Source: an uncultured Rubrivivax sp. (GTDB lineage: Bacteria; Pseudomonadota; Gammaproteobacteria; Burkholderiales; Burkholderiaceae_C). From it: a DNA stretch of 10,697 nucleotides. The DNA lies in the NCBI GenBank assembly GCA_937967345.1, contig CALBTN010000171.1, positions 1 to 10,697 on the forward strand, in the 5' to 3' direction. Of the stretch, positions 7,530 to 10,697 are shown piece after piece. The notes under the pieces were generated by a model. That model saw only the letters and a program-made list of their open reading frames with translations, was not told the DNA's origin and did not search any database. The translations under genes and the position numbers were made by a program. How positions within the stretch are numbered: position 1 is the first letter of the stretch; each line of letters starts with the position of its first letter.

Positions 7530-8543
7530 ATGACAGCGCTGTCGATCCGCGCCGGTAGCGACCGCGTGCGTTCACTCTTTCCCGGCGTGCTCGCCTGCGC
7601 AGTGGTTGGCGCCGCCGCCAGCTTCCTGTCCGAGCACTACGGCGCGCCCGTGATGTTGTTCGCGCTGCTGCTTGGCATGGCGATGAACTTCCTGTCGGGC
7701 GACGGCAATGTCTGCCAGGCCGGCATCGAGTTCACCGCACGCAGCGTGCTGCGCTTGGGCGTCGCGCTGCTGGGCTTGCGCATCACGGTGGGGCAGATCG
7801 CCGCGCTGGGCTGGGAGCCGGTGGTGATCGTGGTGGTCTGCGTCGCGCTGACGATCGCGGTGTCGATGCTGGTGGCGCGCGCGATGGGCTTCAACACGCT
7901 GTTCGGCCTGCTCAGCGGCGGCGCCACCGCGATCTGCGGCGCCTCGGCGGCGCTGGCGCTGGCCGCGGCGCTGCCGGCGCATCCGGGCAAGGAGCGCGCG
8001 ACGTTGTTCACCGTGGTCGGCGTGTCGGCGCTGTCGACGCTGGCGATGATCGTCTACCCGATGCTGGCGCAGGCGATCGGCCTCGATACCCGGGCCGCCG
8101 GCGTCTTTCTCGGCGCCACCATCCACGACGTGGCGCAGGTGGTTGGCGCGGGCTACAGCATGTCCAGGGAAACCGGCGACGTCGCCACTTTCGTCAAGCT
8201 GATGCGCGTGGCGATGCTGGTGCCGGTGATCGCCTTCGCGGTGTTGATCACGCGCAGCCGCAGCGGCGAAGCCGAAGGCCCGCGCCCGCCGCTGCTGCCG
8301 GGCTTTGCGGTCGGCTTCGCACTGCTGGTGGCGATCAACAGCAGCGGCTGGTTGCCCAGGCCGCTGACCGAGGCCGGCAGCGAGTTCTCGCGCGCTTGCC
8401 TGGTCGCGGCGATCGCCGGCATCGGCATGAAGACGCAGCTGAAGGAGCTGGCCGCGGTCGGGCTCAAGCCGGTGGTGTTGATGCTGGGCGAGACCGTGTT
8501 CCTGGTCGCCCTCGCGCTGGCGCTGTTGCGCGGCCTGGCCTGA
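7530..8543 (+). CDS. YeiH/UPF0324 family membrane protein, putative sulfate exporter
   Basis: A 337-residue inner-membrane protein of the YeiH (UPF0324) family, annotated in databases as putative sulfate exporters, although direct biochemical proof is thin. About ten hydrophobic segments are visible. Family hallmarks are LRLGVALLGLRIT (74-86), the re-entrant-like SGGATAICGASAA (129-141) and GATIHDVAQVVGAGYSM (195-211), a near-invariant segment. The end, GIGMKTQLKEL to the terminal helix, is also typical, so the protein appears complete. ATG 7530 lies 7 bases after the ligase stop without a good Shine-Dalgarno sequence, which suggests translational coupling to the ligase. If the upstream dioxygenase releases sulfite from an organosulfur substrate, an anion exporter at the end of the operon would make sense; that link is inference. 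The alternative is an unrelated anion carrier that merely follows the operon. Confidence 0.88.
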   Translation: MTALSIRAGSDRVRSLFPGVLACAVVGAAASFLSEHYGAPVMLFALLLGMAMNFLSGDGNVCQAGIEFTARSVLRLGVALLGLRITVGQIAALGWEPVVIVVVCVALTIAVSMLVARAMGFNTLFGLLSGGATAICGASAALALAAALPAHPGKERATLFTVVGVSALSTLAMIVYPMLAQAIGLDTRAAGVFLGATIHDVAQVVGAGYSMSRETGDVATFVKLMRVAMLVPVIAFAVLITRSRSGEAEGPRPPLLPGFAVGFALLVAINSSGWLPRPLTEAGSEFSRACLVAAIAGIGMKTQLKELAAVGLKPVVLMLGETVFLVALALALLRGLA

Positions 8544-8687
8544 GCCAAATGCGACTGCACGCGCGGCTCGTCAGGCCCGGCCTCGACCGCATTGGCGTAG
8601 ACGGCGAGCGCTTGACGGCGCGCAACCGGCCGCTCGGCCGCGGCGGCTACAACGCGGGCAGCACCCGGTGGCACGCACGAGGTTCGC
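8544..8687 (+). other. Gap between the catabolic cluster and the SRPBCC gene, with inverted repeat CGGCCG-CT-CGGCCG
   Basis: No gene is supported in these 144 bases; the forward frame of the SRPBCC gene has stops at 8598-8600 and 8613-8615. An inverted repeat CGGCCG (8627-8632), CT, CGGCCG (8635-8640) could form a hairpin or bind a dimeric regulator. TACAAC at 8648-8653 resembles a -10 element and would place a transcript start near 8660, ahead of the SRPBCC gene. No -35 stands at the right distance; TTGACG at 8612-8617 is about 30 bases upstream, too far. The gap probably separates two transcription units, but no element is certain. Confidence 0.35.
8679..8682 (+). promoter_or_regulatory. 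Ribosome binding site that supports the TTG start of the SRPBCC gene
   Basis: GAGG lies 5 bases before TTG 8688. This TTG is the first possible start after the in-frame stop at 8613-8615, and the family fold begins right after it. Confidence 0.6.
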
Positions 8688-9158
8688 TTGGCCGTCCACG
8701 TCCCCTTCGACCTGCGCTACGAACTCGACGTCAAGGCGGCGTTCGCCGAGGTCTTCGCGGTGCTGGCCGACGTGCCCGCGTCGGCCAGCCATTTCCCGCG
8801 CCTGCACCGGCTGGTCGACCTCGGTGACAACACCTTTCGCTGGGAGCTGGAACGGGTCGGCACCGAGCAGGTCCACCTCCAGACAGTCTACGCGTCGAAG
8901 TACGTTGCCGACCGCCGCAAAGGCACGGTCGTGTGGACGCCGGTGGACGGCGTGGGCAACGCGCGGGTCGCCGGTAGCTGGACGATCGCCCGGCGCAAGA
9001 CCGGCACGCAGCTGGTGCTGAAGCTGCATGGCGAGCTGGTCGTGCCGCTGCCGGCGCTGATCAAGCCGATCGTTGCGCCAATCGTGCTCGCCGAGAACCA
9101 AAGGCTGATCGAGAAGTACCTGGTCAACCTGGCGCGACATTTCGGCGGCCGGGTCTGA
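8688..9158 (+). CDS. SRPBCC (START/polyketide-cyclase-like) family protein
   Basis: A 156-residue soluble protein that fits the SRPBCC helix-grip fold, a hydrophobic-ligand cavity found in polyketide cyclases, coenzyme Q-binding proteins and many uncharacterised proteins. After a short strand (VPFDLRYEL) comes the helix AAFAEVFAVLADVPASASHFP (about 17-37), then alternating strands (WELERV, HLQTVYASKYVAD, VVWTPVDG, NARVAGSWTI, GTQLVLKLHGEL). It ends with a long C-terminal helix (about 124-151) that covers the pocket. There is no signal peptide or metal motif. The start is TTG 8688: no ATG or GTG exists between the in-frame stop at 8613 and the fold, and GAGG is well placed. It is separated by 144 bases from the YeiH-type gene and by 93 from the Nudix gene. 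The ligand and role are unknown. Confidence 0.8.
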   Translation: MAVHVPFDLRYELDVKAAFAEVFAVLADVPASASHFPRLHRLVDLGDNTFRWELERVGTEQVHLQTVYASKYVADRRKGTVVWTPVDGVGNARVAGSWTIARRKTGTQLVLKLHGELVVPLPALIKPIVAPIVLAENQRLIEKYLVNLARHFGGRV

Positions 9159-9239
9159 CACCGCCGCGGCCGGCAGCCATAGCGCATCGCCGCGAACCGC
9201 GCGCGCGGCTGGCTGCGCTCGCCCGCACCGCGGCGTGGG

Positions 9240-9245
9240 CACAAT
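9240..9245 (+). promoter_or_regulatory. Possible -10 element just upstream of the Nudix start
   Basis: CACAAT sits 6 bases before GTG 9252, so a transcript started at the normal distance would begin on or next to the start codon and be nearly leaderless. No clear Shine-Dalgarno sequence precedes the GTG, which agrees. A good -35 is not visible, so the call is weak. The overlapping ATG at 9244 leads to a stop after three codons and is not the start. Confidence 0.3.
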
Positions 9246-9251
9246 GGCCGC

Positions 9252-9974
9252 GTGAAGGCGCTCAGCTGCGGCATCCTGGTGCTCAACCGGCGCAGCGAAC
9301 TGCTGCTGTGCCGCGCCACCGGCACCTTGCGCTGGGACATCCCCAAGGGCGGCGGTGATCCGGGCGAGACGCCGCTGCAGACCGCGCTGCGCGAGACTGC
9401 CGAGGAGTGCGGCCTGCGGTTCGCGCCCGACGAGCTGCTGGAGCTGGGCCGCTTCGCCTACCGGCCCGGCAAGGACCTGCACCTGTACGCCGCGTTGCGC
9501 GATGGCGTCGATGCGTCGGCCTGCCGCTGCCGCAGCCACTTCACCGACCTGTGGGGCCGCGTTCGTCCGGAGATGGACGCTTTCGAGTGGACCGCCTTCG
9601 AGCGCGTGCCGCGGCGCTGCGCGCGGCGCATGGCCGCGCTGTTGACGCACACGCTTTCGCTGCCGCAGTTGCTGCTTCGGCTGCAGCGGCATGCGGCGCC
9701 CGGCGAGGTGTATTCTCGACCGCGCGGGGAGGACTCGGCGATGGAACCTGGTACCCACAGTCTGCGTAACCTGTTCGAGCAGCTCGGCCTGCCGTCCGAG
9801 CAAGCCGAGGTCGAGCGTTTCGTCGCCAAGCACCGGCCGCTGGATGCCGCCATCGCGCTGGCCGACGCCGCGTTCTGGAGCGCCGCGCAGGCGCAGTTCC
9901 TGCGCGAGGAGGTCGAGGACGACGCCGACTGGGCCGAGGTCGTCGACCAGCTGAACCTGATGCTGCGCGGCTGA
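9252..9974 (+). CDS. Nudix hydrolase continuous in frame with a C-terminal DUF2789 domain
   Basis: An open frame of 240 residues from GTG 9252. Residues 1-145 form a Nudix hydrolase domain, which cleaves nucleoside diphosphates linked to another group. The Nudix box runs Gly33 to Leu55 with Glu39, Arg47, Glu48, Glu51 and Glu52, the Mg2+-binding and catalytic pattern; position 49 is Thr where a hydrophobic residue is usual. Related small Nudix proteins in Burkholderiales end soon after the THTLSLPQLLLRL region (about residue 147). Here there is no stop, and after a short linker the frame enters a full DUF2789 domain at Met164. No stop is present in any frame between 9700 and 9740, so a simple one-base error does not restore a normal end. 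The product may be a true fusion, or the Nudix gene may have lost its stop while DUF2789 is also made from its own start. The substrate is unknown. Confidence 0.8.
   Translation: MKALSCGILVLNRRSELLLCRATGTLRWDIPKGGGDPGETPLQTALRETAEECGLRFAPDELLELGRFAYRPGKDLHLYAALRDGVDASACRCRSHFTDLWGRVRPEMDAFEWTAFERVPRRCARRMAALLTHTLSLPQLLLRLQRHAAPGEVYSRPRGEDSAMEPGTHSLRNLFEQLGLPSEQAEVERFVAKHRPLDAAIALADAAFWSAAQAQFLREEVEDDADWAEVVDQLNLMLRG
9726..9733 (+). promoter_or_regulatory. Strong internal ribosome binding site before the DUF2789 domain
   Basis: GGGGAGGA lies 7 bases before ATG 9741. It is the best Shine-Dalgarno sequence in the window, and it lies inside the continuous Nudix frame. This suggests that DUF2789 is translated separately, whatever the fate of ribosomes from the Nudix start. 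TATTCT at 9711-9716 is a weak candidate -10. Confidence 0.7.
9741..9974 (+). CDS. DUF2789 family small protein, probable separate translation product
   Basis: From ATG 9741 the frame encodes 77 residues, the full usual length of DUF2789 proteins. Recognisable features are HSLRNLFEQLGL near the start, the H-P-L turn (HRPLDAAIALADA), AFWSAAQAQFLREE in the middle and DADWAEVVDQLNLMLR at the end. The protein is acidic and mainly helical and has no signal peptide. Its function is unknown in general. Because the domain begins at an ATG with a strong GGGGAGGA site at the correct distance, I list it as a gene of its own nested in the longer Nudix frame. It shares the Nudix stop codon. Which form is made, free protein or fusion or both, cannot be decided from the sequence. 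Confidence 0.7.
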   Translation: MEPGTHSLRNLFEQLGLPSEQAEVERFVAKHRPLDAAIALADAAFWSAAQAQFLREEVEDDADWAEVVDQLNLMLRG

Positions 9975-9994
9975 GCCGTCGCGCCGCCGCGCCC

Positions 9995-9998
9995 GGAG
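9995..9998 (+). promoter_or_regulatory. Ribosome binding site before the proposed CTG start of the VIT1-type gene
   Basis: GGAG lies 8 bases before CTG 10007. The only other candidate in this frame near the N-terminus is CTG 9971, which overlaps the Nudix stop as CTGA but has no such site. Confidence 0.45.
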
Positions 9999-10006
9999 CA
10001 GGCAGC

Positions 10007-10697
10007 CTGCAGCCGCAGCCCAGCGACGGCGCGCGCTACCGCGCCAACCTGCAAGGCGAGATCGACGGCGCCGCGCTGTACCGCGCGCTGGCGCAGGCCG
10101 AGCCCGATCCGAACGTCGCCCGGATCTACCTGCGGCTGGCTGCGGTCGAGGACGCGCATGCCGAGCTGTGGCGCAAACGGCTCGCGGCACTCGGCGGCGG
10201 GCCAGGCCCGATGCGTCCGGGCTGGCGCAGCCGCACGCTGGCCTGGCTGGCGCGGCGTTTCGGCCCGGACGTCGTGCTGCCGGTGGTCGACACGCTGGAG
10301 CGCGCCGACAGCCGCCACTACGACGTCCAGCCCGAGGCGGTCGCGGCCGGGCTGCCGCAAGCCGAGCGCTCGCATGCGCGGATGCTGCAAGCGCTGAGCG
10401 CGCGCAGCGCCGCCGGCGTGCCCGGCAGCGTGCTCGGGCGCATCGAGGGCCGGCACCGCAGCGGCGGCAACACGCTGCGCGCCGCGGTGCTGGGCGCGAA
10501 CGACGGTCTGGTGTCCAACCTCAGCCTGGTGGCCGGTGTGGCTGGCGCGGCCAGCGATACCCGCACCGTGCTGATCACCGGCCTGGCGGGGCTGCTGGCC
10601 GGCGCGTGCTCGATGGCGATGGGCGAATGGCTGTCGGTGACCAGCGCGCGCGAGCTGTACCTGGCGCAGATCGCCGCCGAGAAGGCCGAGCTCGAAC
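10007..10697 (+). CDS. Ferritin-like domain/VIT1-family iron transporter (MbfA or Er-VIT type), N-terminal part
   Basis: The frame is open from the Nudix end to the right edge of the window, which cuts the gene; 230 codons are present from CTG 10007. Residues 10-130 form a ferritin-like (rubrerythrin-type) helical domain: Glu18 in NLQGEIDGAALYR, Glu48 and His51 in AAVEDAHAELW, and Glu120 and His123 in ERSHARML supply di-iron ligands in two ExxH motifs. Residues 155 onward begin the VIT1/CCC1 membrane domain with LGANDGLVSNLSLVAGVAGA and ACSMAMGEWLSVTSARE, whose Glu is conserved in the iron-binding cytoplasmic region. Proteins of this architecture export iron (or manganese) from the cytoplasm and protect against iron and peroxide stress, as shown for MbfA of alphaproteobacteria. 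No ATG, GTG or TTG lies in frame between the stop at 9767-9769 and codon Met69 inside the domain, so CTG 10007 with GGAG upstream is my best start. Confidence 0.85.
   Translation, partial: MQPQPSDGARYRANLQGEIDGAALYRALAQAEPDPNVARIYLRLAAVEDAHAELWRKRLAALGGGPGPMRPGWRSRTLAWLARRFGPDVVLPVVDTLERADSRHYDVQPEAVAAGLPQAERSHARMLQALSARSAAGVPGSVLGRIEGRHRSGGNTLRAAVLGANDGLVSNLSLVAGVAGAASDTRTVLITGLAGLLAGACSMAMGEWLSVTSARELYLAQIAAEKAELE

Noticed and set aside
4645..7533. Long + strand frame (962 codons) in another phase across the MFS and ligase genes
   Set aside because: It is Arg/Gly/Ala-rich without motifs; the overlapping frames encode clear MFS and ANL-ligase signatures.
8571..10190. Long - strand frame opposite the SRPBCC, Nudix and VIT1-type genes
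   Set aside because: Composition is that of an antisense shadow; Nudix, DUF2789 and ferritin-like motifs are all on the + strand.
1..10697. CRISPR array, tRNA, rRNA, insertion sequence or phage genes
   Set aside because: I saw no spaced repeats, no tRNA-like cloverleaf segment in the gaps, no transposase or integrase motif and no terminal inverted repeats.

Overview
The window is very GC-rich, tightly packed and coded entirely on the + strand. Codon use, the Bug-type binding protein and the overall gene mix suggest a betaproteobacterium of the order Burkholderiales, perhaps the Rubrivivax/Ideonella/Leptothrix neighbourhood. That placement is inference from composition and gene families only.

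Region 1 (1-8543) looks like one catabolic gene cluster of eight co-directional genes. In order they are: the C-terminal part of a TauD/TfdA-type 2-oxoglutarate dioxygenase (cut by the left edge), a BKACE/DUF849 beta-keto acid cleavage enzyme, a Bug-type periplasmic substrate-binding protein, an RBBP9-like serine hydrolase, a Qor-type NADPH:quinone oxidoreductase, an MFS transporter, a medium/long-chain acyl-CoA ligase and a YeiH-type (UPF0324) membrane protein. Gaps are 7 to 121 bases, and the shortest (7 bases) lie at Bug/hydrolase and ligase/YeiH. The parts needed to import and degrade an organic acid are present: capture and uptake, oxidative cleavage, CoA activation and beta-keto acid cleavage. 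The substrate cannot be read from the sequence. A TauD-like enzyme at one end and a putative sulfate exporter at the other make an organosulfur substrate a reasonable hypothesis, but not a conclusion.

Region 2 (8544-8687) is a 144-base gap with a CGGCCG inverted repeat and a weak promoter-like hexamer. I see no gene in it.

Region 3 (8688-10697) is a different set: a small SRPBCC-fold protein with a TTG start, a Nudix hydrolase whose frame runs without a stop into a DUF2789 domain that has its own strong ribosome binding site, and the start of a ferritin-like/VIT1 iron transporter (MbfA or Er-VIT type) cut by the right edge. The transporter has no ATG, GTG or TTG at its N-terminus; a CTG preceded by GGAG is the best start. 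This set looks like housekeeping or stress functions, not part of the catabolic cluster.

I found no tRNA, rRNA, CRISPR array, insertion sequence or phage gene. The most interesting points are the uncharacterised BKACE cluster, the Nudix-DUF2789 reading-frame fusion and the apparent CTG start.
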